Below are positions 1 through 8,889 of a DNA stretch of 20,459 nucleotides, piece by piece. Origin of the DNA: Thecamonas trahens ATCC 50062 (Eukaryota; Apusozoa; Apusomonadida; Apusomonadidae); contig NW_013657661.1 of NCBI RefSeq assembly GCF_000142905.1, positions 1 to 20,459 of the forward strand, in the 5' to 3' direction. Below the pieces are notes generated by a model. It did no database searches. It was not told where the DNA came from and saw only the letters and a program-made list of their open reading frames with translations. The position numbers were made by a program, and so were the translations under genes. How positions within the stretch are numbered: position 1 is the first letter of the stretch; every line of letters starts with the position of its first letter.

Positions 1-751
1 TCGCCTGGCTAGGCGAGAGCGCGACTCGAGCCGCAGCCCACCTGTTTATGCTCGGGCCGCGCCCACCGCACACCGCGTCGACAACCGCCGCCCATGCCGC
101 CGCCATCGCGCCTTGTCCTGCGCCTACCGCCCATCGAGCATGCGTCCGCAGCAGTGTCTCCAGAGCTGCGTCGGCCTCTGCCTGCAGCATCCGCCCCATC
201 GCCACCATATCAGCCGCGGCGAGAGTCAGCCGAGTCGGCCCCGGCTCGTCAGCGGCACACCTCAGGACTGCAACGCCGACCGGGACCGCCACTGACGCCC
301 ACGGCGAGTTTCCCGACTCGTTCGCCGGACGTGAGGCACGCTTCAGCGTTGGTGCCAGCTTCATCAGCGCTACCACCACCATCAGCGTATCAGCCGGCTC
401 GCCGATGGCTCCAACCTGCGCCGCCGCCGCCGCCAGCGCCGGTCCCTCCTCGCGGATCAGATACCCCAGCGCCGCCCTCGCACTCACTTGCCGCACCGCC
501 GCCGCCGCAAGTGGCAGCACCACGCCTGCGAGTCCGTCCTCCGGGCCGAGGCGCCCAAGATGCGTGCCCAGATCGGCAAGGACGCCATCCGCCAGCTCGC
601 CGCTCCCCCTCGCCGCCGCCACCACATCGGCCAGCGGCCGTAGGGGGCCAGCCCGAGCGCGAGACCGCACAGCCATGAGCCCCACGTCGCAGCCGAGCCC
701 ACCGCCCCCGTCGGCAGCCGCAGCCCGCAACACAATGTCCCTTGCCTCCAT
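1..751 (-). CDS. Helical-repeat (ARM/HEAT-like) protein, C-terminus cut by window edge
   Basis: An open minus-strand frame of 250 codons runs from an ATG at 751-749 off the left edge with no stop. The protein starts MEARDIVLRAAAADGG and is rich in Ala, Leu and Val, with regularly spaced amphipathic stretches such as LADVVAAARGSGELADGVLA, ALGYLIREEGPALAAA and TLMVVVALMKLA. This pattern is typical of alpha-solenoid proteins that act as binding scaffolds, but I cannot assign a family. Codons favour G/C in the third position like the neighbouring genes, and no stop interrupts the frame, which supports it over the opposite-strand frame of the same stretch (Ser/Pro/Ala/Arg-rich and low complexity). 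The first 17 codons lie in the duplicated segment, so a truncated copy of this gene start recurs at 1293. The in-frame upstream sequence is open but has no ATG. The function is unknown. Confidence 0.6.
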   Translation of the reverse strand, partial: MEARDIVLRAAAADGGGGLGCDVGLMAVRSRARAGPLRPLADVVAAARGSGELADGVLADLGTHLGRLGPEDGLAGVVLPLAAAAVRQVSARAALGYLIREEGPALAAAAAQVGAIGEPADTLMVVVALMKLAPTLKRASRPANESGNSPWASVAVPVGVAVLRCAADEPGPTRLTLAAADMVAMGRMLQAEADAALETLLRTHARWAVGAGQGAMAAAWAAVVDAVCGGRGPSINRWAAARVALSPSQA

Positions 752-1222
752 GAAGTCGTGTGGCTGGTTAGCCAGCGGCTCCCTGCTCAACCAGGTTGAG
801 TCGCGACGGATCGAAACGACGGCCTCCGCCCTGACAACATCGCCTCCTTCTTGCCACGGCCATTCTCCTACAAGTTCTTTTCCTCACATCCGCACACCGC
901 ATACCAGCCATATTCATACTGCTCGCCAGTTATAGCCGTAGCGCGTGCTTGAACTCTGTTTTCCTCGTCTTTATCTCCTTCCCTTTTCGTCGACTTTGAA
1001 GTCATACTACAGCAGTTTGTTGATCTTGTCTCTCTCCGCTCTCCCAGCTCTCGCTGATCGCACCCTGCCGGCGGCTGCAAGTGCAGATAGCCTCACACAC
1101 ATCCACACCTTACCGTGCCCCCCCCATTGGTATCGTCGACCAGCCTGTCTCTCCACCATCGATGGCGATGCGCAAGTCGAGTCATCGACCCTTCTCCCGG
1201 CTTCGATACCACCTCTCGCCCA
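701..1222. repeat. Direct repeat copy 1 (about 520 bp, near-tandem)
   Basis: This block reappears at 1243-1763, about 542 bp downstream. By eye the copies are identical over roughly 415 bp. They then differ only in a small cluster: a run of eight C at 1118-1125 against CCTCCCC, and CGACCAGCC against CGAACCGCC. The block contains the start of the minus-strand helical-repeat gene, the whole intergenic promoter region and the start of the plus-strand gene. The plus start in this copy (ATG 1162) ends at a stop after 23 codons, so only the minus gene is functional from this copy. Confidence 0.95.
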
Positions 1223-1293
1223 GCGTGGAATGAAGTTTCAATACCGCCCCCGTCGGCAGCCGCAGCCCGCAACACAATGTCCCTTGCCTCCAT
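1093..1293 (-). pseudogene. Truncated duplicate of the helical-repeat gene start
   Basis: The second repeat copy carries the same ATG (1293-1291) and first 17 codons as the gene at 751. At the repeat junction the frame leaves the homologous sequence, running through the 20-bp spacer and into the end of copy 1. It stops after 66 codons. The out-of-register tail (IETSFHAGREVV...) has no counterpart in the parent protein. It is best read as a by-product of the duplication, although it may still be transcribed because it keeps the same upstream sequence. Confidence 0.7.
1162..1233 (+). pseudogene. Truncated duplicate of the start of the downstream plus-strand gene
   Basis: ATG 1162 is the copy-1 equivalent of the ATG at 1703. 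It encodes the same first 20 residues (MAMRKSSHRPFSRLRYHLSP), then enters the spacer and stops at TGA 1231-1233. This is the mirror image of the minus-strand remnant at 1093-1293. Together they show that one duplication copied both divergent gene starts. Confidence 0.6.
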
Positions 1294-1763
1294 GAAGTCG
1301 TGTGGCTGGTTAGCCAGCGGCTCCCTGCTCAACCAGGTTGAGTCGCGACGGATCGAAACGACGGCCTCCGCCCTGACAACATCGCCTCCTTCTTGCCACG
1401 GCCATTCTCCTACAAGTTCTTTTCCTCACATCCGCACACCGCATACCAGCCATATTCATACTGCTCGCCAGTTATAGCCGTAGCGCGTGCTTGAACTCTG
1501 TTTTCCTCGTCTTTATCTCCTTCCCTTTTCGTCGACTTTGAAGTCATACTACAGCAGTTTGTTGATCTTGTCTCTCTCCGCTCTCCCAGCTCTCGCTGAT
1601 CGCACCCTGCCGGCGGCTGCAAGTGCAGATAGCCTCACACACATCCACACCTTACCGTGCCTCCCCATTGGTATCGTCGAACCGCCTGTCTCTCCACCAT
1701 CGATGGCGATGCGCAAGTCGAGTCATCGACCCTTCTCCCGGCTTCGATACCACCTCTCGCCCA
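1243..1763. repeat. Direct repeat copy 2 (about 520 bp, near-tandem)
   Basis: This is the second copy of the 701-1222 block, separated from it by only 20 bp (1223-1242). It leads directly into the plus-strand gene that follows. Outside the two cluster differences noted for copy 1, I saw no mismatches. That suggests a recent duplication or ongoing homogenisation. The stretch 752-1702 holds no other convincing coding sequence. Confidence 0.95.
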
Positions 1764-2614
1764 CTGCCACCTCCATCCATGGCAGGACCGTCATGTCGTC
1801 CTCATACCCGCCACCTCCTCCAACATGCTCTGTCTCCTTTTGCATGATACTGCACGAGATGTGGGAGTCCGCTGCCGATGAGCTCGGCTGCTCGGCGCCT
1901 ACCACCGACTTCTTCTCGTCTCATCCGGAGCTCACCTCTGCCTGCTTCGATCTTCTCTGCGCATGGGTCGAGTCGCACCACGAGGTAGCTAGCATCTCAC
2001 CTTGTTCGGGCATGCTCGTGGCGGCATCGGCCGCTGCTGCTGATGCGCTTGCTCTCGCGGTTGCCGCCGTTGCCGACTGCCCAGCGTGGACGGCGGCTGC
2101 GGCGGACCTCGTCGCGGCCCACGAGTTGCTACCTGCTCCGGGGAGCCTACCGCAGCCGTGCGGTTACCCTCGCGCAGCGGTGCCTGTGGCGATAATTCCA
2201 GGCGCGCCGAGCTGGCTGGCGCTGGCCGGCTTTGATCTTGCCGCCGCGCTCCCGCTCGTCCGCCTCTCCGCCGTCACCTGGGCCAAACAGCAGCGGAAGC
2301 ACCCGGACATCGGCCCGAGACTGTGGGCCTTTCTTCCACACATCCTGGATTCGTCGATGGTTGTGCACGAGGGCCGAAATGGCTACACCCGCCACTTGCT
2401 CTTCCTCCCACGGCTTCCACTCGATCGACCCGGCGGTCGCCACCCCTGGGAGCGATTCAAGGTTGTCGTCAAGGCTACGCTCGCCGGCGATCGCCTCTAC
2501 CTCCCCTCGTTCCACCGGCTCGACAACGACGAGCTGCCGGTCATTGCCGCCGCCGGCATCATTTTGCGCCACGGCCCGCATCATCACTTTTACTCGTCGT
2601 ACGAGCTGTGCTGA
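1703..2614 (+). CDS. Unrecognised protein with a proline-rich start
   Basis: ATG 1703 to TGA 2614 gives 303 residues; an alternative ATG at 1793 would give 273. I do not recognise a family. After a basic N-terminus comes MSSSYPPPPPTC, then an Ala-rich helical part (about residues 85-150, e.g. AAAADALALAVAAVADC). A more varied C-terminal half contains WAKQQRKHPDIGPRLWAFLP, RHPWERFKVVVKATL and a final HGPHHHFYSSYELC. There is no clear signal peptide or membrane span. The first 20 codons lie in repeat copy 2, so the N-terminus at 1703 is less certain than the body. It is divergent from the helical-repeat gene and followed after 295 bp by the Cys-rich protein gene on the same strand. Confidence 0.6.
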   Translation: MAMRKSSHRPFSRLRYHLSPTATSIHGRTVMSSSYPPPPPTCSVSFCMILHEMWESAADELGCSAPTTDFFSSHPELTSACFDLLCAWVESHHEVASISPCSGMLVAASAAAADALALAVAAVADCPAWTAAAADLVAAHELLPAPGSLPQPCGYPRAAVPVAIIPGAPSWLALAGFDLAAALPLVRLSAVTWAKQQRKHPDIGPRLWAFLPHILDSSMVVHEGRNGYTRHLLFLPRLPLDRPGGRHPWERFKVVVKATLAGDRLYLPSFHRLDNDELPVIAAAGIILRHGPHHHFYSSYELC

Positions 2615-2909
2615 TGCAGCGTCATGGATCCCGTCTCGAACCAGGCGAAGCTCCCACGCCCCACCAACCTCCATCACAAGCATCATCATGCCTACCCCTC
2701 TCCTCCCAAACAATCTCCTCCCCCACAACCTCCGAGGATGGGCCCAGGCTAGGGGGGGGGTTGAGGCCAACCCACGCGTGTTCACTCGCATCAACTATTT
2801 TTGTTGCGCATCAAGCCGTAACCTTTTTTGCCACAAAACTGCGCCACCCTCGCCCGCACTCTTCTCACACGCTCTTATCTCCACACGCCATCAACTGTAC
2901 CAGATCGGT
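2615..2909. other. Intergenic region upstream of the Cys-rich protein gene
   Basis: These 295 bp lie between two plus-strand genes. They contain a run of nine G at 2752-2760 and a T-rich patch (ACTATTTTTGTTGCGC, CCTTTTTTGCC near 2800-2830), followed by a C/A-rich leader up to the ATG at 2910. I see no coding potential and no RNA gene. Confidence 0.5.
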
Positions 2910-4499
2910 ATGAACAATCCGCTTGCGCTTCTTGTGGCTCTCACGCTGCTTGTGACTCTTGTCGCTGCCCGGCCTGTGGCGCAGTGCCCGTCAGCGCTGC
3001 GCGACCGCGACTGCGGCGCGTGTGTCTCGTCGTTTACCGACAATGGGCCTTGCCACTTTTGCAAGCCAGTCGGCAACGATCCCGCCCGCTGCTATGCTAG
3101 CGGGACGTACTCGTGCAACTTGCCGGTCACCAACTCGACGCGGGCGCAGTGCCCACGCTCGCCGCCGCCGCCGCCACCGGGATGCAACCCGGACGCATCG
3201 TGCCCGCCGTCCCCGCCGTGCGCCGCCGGCGTCCTTCCGACCCGCTCGGCTGAGCCAAACTGCTGTCTCTCATGCCGTCCGCCGTGCGAGGGCCAGGGCC
3301 TCCGTCCCGCGTCGGGCGCAACGACCTGCGCTCCCGGCGTCCAGCCGACGATCGACACTTCGGCCTGCACCGTTTCGTGCACTCGGCCGCCGATCTGCAA
3401 CGCGACCGCCTCGATTCCGCCGTGCTCCGCCTCGACGCCGCCGACGATTGACACCCGCTCTGGATGCCCGTCGTGCCGGCTCGCCGGTGGCGAGCTTGCT
3501 TGCCGGTCGTCGACGTGTTCGATGAGCCAGTGCGCGGCCAACACCGAGCCGTCGCCGGACTCGGGCAACCTGTGCTGCCTCACCTGCCGCCCGCGGCCGC
3601 GGTGCGATCCCAAGCAGTGCGAGGCATCGTTTGACATGCTCCGCGCCTGCGACGCCGGTGAAGAGCCGATCTTTGAGTCGGACTCGTGCTGCCCGTCGTG
3701 CCGCATCCAGGACGCCGATGCAGTGCTTCCGGCTCCCGACGGGACGTGCACTCGCGAGCAGCGTGCGGCGTGCGCGTCGGCGCGCCCGATGTGCGAGCCA
3801 ACCGAGACGCCGGTCTTTGCTCGCGGCTCGGCGTGCTGTGCCACCTGCCGTCGCCCGCTGGCCACCTGCTCTCTCGACGACGTCGCCGCCTGCGCCACCA
3901 CCATCCGCGACTGCGAGGACGGCGAGGAGTCTGTCATGCTCAAGGAGTCTTGCTGCCCGTCGTGCAAGCCGGCCGCGCCATCGTGCGCCCCGGCGTGCGA
4001 CGAGTCATCTCAGATCTGCGGCCTCCGCGCCAACGCCACCTCGACCGCCCCGACCTGCCTCAACGTTGACTCGGTCACCTTTGAGATCGAGGGCACCACG
4101 CCTGCTGCCAACACCGTCCTCTCCCAGTTTGCTGTCGACAACGTCCGCGCCCTCCTTCTCGAGCTTGTGGACCGCTATTGTGACGCCGTCGACAACATCG
4201 ACGTCTGCGCCGTCTACCGCGATGCCGTCGTCACGTCCGCCCGCTGCGCCCTCAACTCGGCCGCCGGCGCTACCCCGATCCAGGTCACCTGCAAGGTTCC
4301 TTCTGCCCGTACTCGCTCGGCCACCTCGTCAGCCACCTTCCTGGAGGCTGCCACCACCTCGGACTCGTCCGACTACCGCGTCACCGTCGCGTCCGGCCCA
4401 TCGTCGACCACCTCGTCCGCCGCCGCCCTCTCCCCGGCCACCCGCCATGCCATCGCTGGCCTTGCCGTCGCCACTGCCGCCGTCCTCACCGCAATCTAG
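2910..4499 (+). CDS. Secreted Cys-rich repeat protein, probably GPI-anchored
   Basis: The protein has 529 residues. Residues 1-21 form a signal peptide (MNNPLALLVALTLLVTLVAA). Residues 26-70 show C-x8-C-x2-C-x8-C-x2-C spacing reminiscent of a PSI domain. A Pro-rich linker follows (about 81-104). Residues 105-353 hold repeated modules that end in CCxxC or CPSC before Arg/Lys (at 118, 186, 222, 260, 309, 348). Each has a P-x-x-x or E-P-x-F segment about 10 residues upstream, similar in form to von Willebrand C-type modules. A less Cys-rich domain (386-465) and a Ser/Thr-rich stretch lead to a hydrophobic C-terminal tail (about 513-529), which looks like a GPI attachment signal. A cell-surface adhesion or matrix role is plausible but inferred. 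The start is fixed by the signal peptide; the frame stays open upstream but is not protein-like. Confidence 0.75.
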   Translation: MNNPLALLVALTLLVTLVAARPVAQCPSALRDRDCGACVSSFTDNGPCHFCKPVGNDPARCYASGTYSCNLPVTNSTRAQCPRSPPPPPPGCNPDASCPPSPPCAAGVLPTRSAEPNCCLSCRPPCEGQGLRPASGATTCAPGVQPTIDTSACTVSCTRPPICNATASIPPCSASTPPTIDTRSGCPSCRLAGGELACRSSTCSMSQCAANTEPSPDSGNLCCLTCRPRPRCDPKQCEASFDMLRACDAGEEPIFESDSCCPSCRIQDADAVLPAPDGTCTREQRAACASARPMCEPTETPVFARGSACCATCRRPLATCSLDDVAACATTIRDCEDGEESVMLKESCCPSCKPAAPSCAPACDESSQICGLRANATSTAPTCLNVDSVTFEIEGTTPAANTVLSQFAVDNVRALLLELVDRYCDAVDNIDVCAVYRDAVVTSARCALNSAAGATPIQVTCKVPSARTRSATSSATFLEAATTSDSSDYRVTVASGPSSTTSSAAALSPATRHAIAGLAVATAAVLTAI

Positions 4500-4653
4500 C
4501 GCTCAGCCGGCATCCTCTCTTCCATCGGCCCCATCAGCTACCGCCATCAAATTCTGCATCTCATGTCATTCCAAGCTGCCCGCTTTGCCGCCCCCCGCCC
4601 CGCCCCACCGCTACCCCCACCGCCACACTTCGCTCATCGTCACCCTCACCACC

Positions 4654-5823
4654 ATGGCCGTCTACCTCGACTACAACGCATCCACACCGCTGTGCGCCGA
4701 GGCGCGGACAGCCATGTCGGCCTTCCTTGCCGAGAGCAGCCACATGTCACTGTGCGGCAACCCGTCGTCGAGCCATGGCTATGGCACTGCTGCCGCGGGT
4801 GTGGTAGACTCGGCGCGCGCGTCGGTGGCGGCCATGCTTGGCGTACCCGACGCTCGCGACTCGATTGTCTTTACATCGGGCGGGACAGAGGCCAACAACT
4901 GGGCCATCAAGGGCCTGCTGCCGCATCTGACCGCCTCGGGCAAGACCCATGTCGTGACCTCCAACGTCGAGCATCCGGCCGTTGAAGTCGTCCTCGCGTC
5001 GCTCGAGGCCGCAGGCGCGTTGACCGTCACCCGTGTGGCTGTCGATGCCCACGGCTGCGTCTCGGCCGATGCAGTCGACGCAGCTCTCCGACCAGAGACG
5101 GGCCTTGTCACCCTCATGCTTGCCAACAACGAGATCGGGAGTCTCAACCCGCTGCAGGCCATCGCCGAGCTCTGCGCCGCCCGCGGCATCATCGTCCACA
5201 CTGACGCGTCGCAGGCTGTGGGCAAGATCCCCGTCGACGTCTCCTCGCTCGGCGTGGACCTGCTCACTGTCGCCGGCCACAAGCTGTACGCACCCAAGGG
5301 CATCGGCGCGCTGTACATTGCGCCGCAACTCGGGCCGCTCCTCGAGCCGCTCATGCACGGCGCCGGCCACGAGCGCGGCCGCCGTGCCGGTACCGAGGCT
5401 ACGCTGCTGCTGGCGGGCCTTGGCGCGGCGGCGCAGGCGGTTGTCGACCACCTCGAAGACCGGGCAGCGCACATGGCCGCGACCCGCGACATGCTGTGGA
5501 CTACGCTCGTTACCGAGCTCGAGGCTGTCGAGCTTGTGCGCAACTCGCCTGCATCCGGCCTGCCAAACACGCTCTCGGTCTCGTTCCCGGACGTGCTTGC
5601 ATCGGATCTGCTTGAAGCGGTGCGTGATGAGGTGGCTGCATCCGCCGGTGCGGCGTGCCACGCCGGCGAAGTCACCATCTCGCGCGTCATTGCCGCTATC
5701 GGCGTCCCCGACAAATGGGCGCGCGGCACGCTTCGGCTCTCTACCGGCCTGTACCTCACTGAGGACGAGGCGGCAGCGGCAGGGCGGGCGCTGGCACACG
5801 GGTACCGGGCGCTGCAAGCGTAA
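4654..5823 (+). CDS. Cysteine desulfurase / selenocysteine lyase-like PLP enzyme
   Basis: The 389-residue protein is a complete class V aminotransferase-fold enzyme. It opens with YLDYNASTPL and GNPSSSHGYG. FTSGGTEANNWAIKG is the PLP phosphate-binding loop. His107 (SNVEHPA), Asp184 and Gln187 (HTDASQ) contact the cofactor, and Lys210 in VAGHKLYAPKG is the Schiff-base lysine. RRAGTEAT matches the family pattern. The catalytic Cys335 lies in ASAGAACHAG. This GAACH context resembles selenocysteine lyase (SCLY) more than IscS/NFS1, whose loop reads SSGSACTSA. The family removes S or Se from cysteine or selenocysteine, leaving alanine. The ATG has a strong context (caccATGG), and no obvious mitochondrial presequence precedes the fold, so a cytosolic enzyme is likely. 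It lies 154 bp after the Cys-rich gene and converges with aconitase, leaving 86 bp between stops. Confidence 0.92.
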   Translation: MAVYLDYNASTPLCAEARTAMSAFLAESSHMSLCGNPSSSHGYGTAAAGVVDSARASVAAMLGVPDARDSIVFTSGGTEANNWAIKGLLPHLTASGKTHVVTSNVEHPAVEVVLASLEAAGALTVTRVAVDAHGCVSADAVDAALRPETGLVTLMLANNEIGSLNPLQAIAELCAARGIIVHTDASQAVGKIPVDVSSLGVDLLTVAGHKLYAPKGIGALYIAPQLGPLLEPLMHGAGHERGRRAGTEATLLLAGLGAAAQAVVDHLEDRAAHMAATRDMLWTTLVTELEAVELVRNSPASGLPNTLSVSFPDVLASDLLEAVRDEVAASAGAACHAGEVTISRVIAAIGVPDKWARGTLRLSTGLYLTEDEAAAAGRALAHGYRALQA

Positions 5824-5909
5824 AGCCCCCGGTGCTGCGCAAGAGAGTGCGAGAGAAAGAGGATCATGACGGGTGCAAAATGGCGTTTGTTTGGCTTGGG
5901 CTTTCTCCA

Positions 5910-8499
5910 CTACAAAGTCTTCTTGATAAAGTTGAGGGCGGAGCCGGCCTTGAACCACTCGATCTGGTCGGCGTTGAGCGTGTGGTCGGCCTTGATCTCA
6001 AACGACTCACCGTTGGCGCGAGTGACCTTGATGGTCACCTGGTCCTCGGGAGCGAGGGCGTTGAGGCCGACGACCGAGATGCGGTCGTCAGCAGCGAGCT
6101 TGTCGTAGTCGGCCGCGTCGGCAAAGGTGAGCGGGAGCATGCCCATCTTCTTGAGGTTGGTCTCGTGGATGCGGGCAAACGACTTGGCGAGCGCGACCTT
6201 GCCGCCGAGGAACCGCGGCTGCAGGGCGGCATGCTCGCGCGACGAGCCCTCGCCGACGTTGTCGCCGCCGACAAAGATCCAGTCGACGCCGTTGTCGCGG
6301 TAGGCCTTGGCGACCTCGGGGATGGCGCCGGTCTCGCCGGTCAGCTGGTTGGTGGCCTCGTTGACCTTGCCGTCCTTGTTGGTCACGCCAATGTATGTGT
6401 TGTTGGCGATGTTCTCGAGGTGGCCGCGGTAGCGGAGCCACGGGCCGGCGGCCGAGATGTGGTCGGTGGTGACCTTGCCCTTGGCAAGGACGAGGATGGG
6501 CATGTCCTCAAAGTCGGCACCCGACCACGGCTGGAACGGCTCGAGGAGCTGAAGGCGCTCCGAGTCCGGAGCAACAATGACCTCGACGTCGTCGGGGTTC
6601 TCGGCAGGCGCCTGGTACATGTTGCGCCCCGTGACAAAGCCGCCCGGCGGGAGCTCGGGGCCCTGCGGCGCCTCAAACTTGAACGAGCCGTCGACCGTGC
6701 CGTTGATCGGGTCAAAGAACTTGCCCGAGAAGGCCATGGCCACACAGACCTCCGGCGAGGTGACAAAGGCGTGCGTCTCGGGGTTGCCGTCGTTGCGCCC
6801 AGTAAAGTTACGGTTGTACGAGGTCACGATCGAGTTGGGGCCCTCCACGTCGCGGTCCCACTGGCCGATGCACGGCCCGCACGCGTTGGCGAGGACCTTG
6901 CCGCCAGCAGCCTCAAAGATCTCCACAAGGCCCTCGGCCTCGATGGTGGCGCGGACCTGCTCCGAGCCGGGCGTGATGAGGAACGGCACCTTGGACTTGA
7001 CGCCGGCGTCGAGCGCCTGCTGCGCGAGCGACGCCGCCCGCGACATGTCCTCAAAGCTCGAGTTGGTGCACGAGCCGATGAGCGAGGCCGAGACCTCGAC
7101 CGGCCACCCGTTGGCCTCGGCGCGCTCGGCGATCTGCGAGACCGGCGTAGCGAGGTCCGGCGTGAACGGGCCGTTGAGCATGGGCTCGAGCTCGGAAAGG
7201 TTGATCTCGATGACCTGGTCGTACGGCGCGCCCTCGTCGGCCTTGAAGAACCCGACCTCGTCGTTGAACCGCGAGACAACGTCCGCCACAGAGCCGCGGT
7301 TCGTCGCGTGCAGGTACCGCAGCGTCGAGTCCGTGACCGGGAAGACCGACGTCGTCGCGCCAATCTCCGCACCCATGTTGGTGATGGTGCCCATGCCCGT
7401 TGCCGAAATCGAGTTGACGCCCTCGCCAAAGTACTCCACAACCGCGCCGGTGCCGCCCGAGACCGTGAGGATGTCGGCAACCTTGAGGATGACGTCCTTG
7501 GCCGACGACCATCCGTTGAGCTCGCCGGTCAGGTGCACGCCGATGACCTTGGGCGTCTTGAGGACCCACGGGAGGCCGACCATCGCGTCGAGCGCATCGG
7601 CACCGCCCACACCAACAGAGAACGAGCCAATGCCACCGCCGTTGACAGTGTGCGAGTCGGTCCCGATCACGAGCATACCCGGAATAATCAGGTTCTCCAG
7701 CGCGACCTGATGGATGATGCCGGCGCCGGGCTTGTAAAAGTGCATGCCAAACTTCTTGGCAGCCGAGCTGAGAAAGTCGAACACCTCCTTGTTCTCCTCC
7801 ATCCCGCGCGAGAGGTCCGACTCGGCGCCGTCGCGCGCCTGGATGAGGTGGTCACAGTGGATCGAGGTCGGGACAGCAACCGTGGGGAGGCCGGCAGAAA
7901 TAAACTGCAGCGTGGCCATCTGCGCCGTCGCGTCCTGCAGGATGACACGGTCCGGGTTGAGGTCCAGGAACGACTTGCCACGCACAATCTCGCCAGACTC
8001 GGGGTGCACCATGTGCGAGTACAGCAGCTTCTCAGACTGCGTCAGCGGCCGGTTCAGCCGCTCACGCACCACAGTCAGCTTGTCGTTAAGCGCTCCGTAG
8101 TCGAGCGTCTTGCCGCCGTCGACGTTGGAGAGAGGGACGGCGTTGGACGCCGCACGCGCGAGCGCCACCGGGAGCGCCTAAACTCTCTCGCCACCACAAG
8201 CACACACACACCGACACGCACACACACACATACACACACACATATATATATGTAGCTTCGTGAGTAACCTCCGTTGCTCCTCACAGCCTGGGACAAGGGC
8301 GAGTGGCAGGCGGCCAAAGAGGGAAAGTTCGGTCGGTCGGGTGATGGGGGCGACGCGACACACATTCTTTGCCCGCACCGCCCGCCCACCCATGCATACA
8401 CTGACGGCCACAGCACACTGTACAGCACACTTGCCATGCCTCACACACTGCTATTGTATGTCGTACCTTGGAAACAGCACGCGTCGAGAAGCTCAGCAT
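5910..8499 (-). CDS. ACO2: Mitochondrial aconitate hydratase, two exons
   Basis: Aconitase interconverts citrate and isocitrate in the TCA cycle. The main exon (8177-5910) encodes the full enzyme. The [4Fe-4S] ligands are Cys381 (GSCTNSS), Cys444 and Cys447 (ANACGPCIGQW), with the same 63/66-residue spacing as in animal ACO2. The active-site loop GEGSSREHAALQPR and the swivelling C-terminal domain are present. The large exon has no ATG at its 5' end and is preceded by an in-frame TAG inside TTTAG. I therefore place exon 1 at 8499-8467, encoding MLSFSTRAVSK and followed by the donor AAG|GTACGA. Joined in phase 0 to GCGCTCCCGG, it gives MLSFSTRAVSKALPVALARA, an Arg/Ser-rich presequence without acids, as expected for mitochondrial import. 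Total length is 766 residues. The enzyme itself is certain; the first exon is a strong prediction. Confidence 0.93.
8178..8466 (-). other. Intron of the aconitase gene (289 nt)
   Basis: The donor is AAG|GTACGA (8466 downwards) and the acceptor is GAGAGTTTAG| ending at 8178. The phase is 0. The intron separates the 11-codon targeting exon from the enzyme body. It lacks a clear polypyrimidine tract. On the coding strand it carries an AT/GT dinucleotide repeat, close to the acceptor. Confidence 0.8.
8201..8252. repeat. CA/TA dinucleotide microsatellite
   Basis: Imperfect (CA)n blocks pass into (TA)n near 8242-8251. The repeat sits inside the aconitase intron, roughly 25-75 nt from its acceptor on the coding strand. 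It is a likely length-polymorphic marker. Confidence 0.95.
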
Positions 8500-8889
8500 G
8501 TTGAGTTGGGTGGCTCAAGCCTGGCGACCTCTCCTCTGCTCCCCCCTCTCTTCGCCTCTTTGCCTCGCTTTACTGGCCATGGTTGGGCAGCGGCAAATTT
8601 TTTGTTTGTCCGCCCGCTGCCTCGCCGCTCCTGGCCTCCTGGGTAGCACACAGCCGATGCGCAACATGGCTGCAGCCTGTCTGCAGTACCCACGCTCTTG
8701 TATCGGATGGGGTGAGTTGCGGTGGGCGCAGATCTGCGACAGAGCCGGATCAGACGCCGACTAGGAGGACGTCACGTCGCCGCCGCCGCACAGTTGTTCC
8801 GCGCGACCTACATCTTGCGACGCCCCTCCGACAAGCCGGGAGAAGCACGGGCGAATCAGTCGAGGCAGAAGAAGTGACACGGGGCTCCG
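8500..8889. other. Intergenic region, 5' flank of aconitase
   Basis: These 390 bp lie between the stop of the DHHC-like gene and the first exon of aconitase, both on the minus strand. Several short frames are open on both strands, but none shows a recognisable motif or conserved-looking composition. It probably holds the aconitase promoter and 5' leader plus the 3' end of the DHHC-like gene. I see no specific motif. Confidence 0.5.

Noticed and set aside
48-935. Plus-strand open frame of 295 codons at the left end
   Set aside because: It is Ser/Ala/Pro/Arg-rich and low complexity. The opposite strand has an equally open frame with a solenoid-like, hydrophobic-periodic protein, which is more plausible.
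4654-8177. Functional link between cysteine desulfurase and its neighbour aconitase (an Fe-S enzyme)
   Set aside because: The genes are convergent in a eukaryote-like genome. The desulfurase looks SCLY-like and lacks a mitochondrial presequence, so adjacency is probably chance.
5832-8255. Long plus-strand open frame of about 807 codons opposite aconitase
   Set aside because: It is exactly antisense to a conserved enzyme. Its Val/Asp/Arg/Gly-rich composition is what GC-rich third positions produce on the reverse strand.
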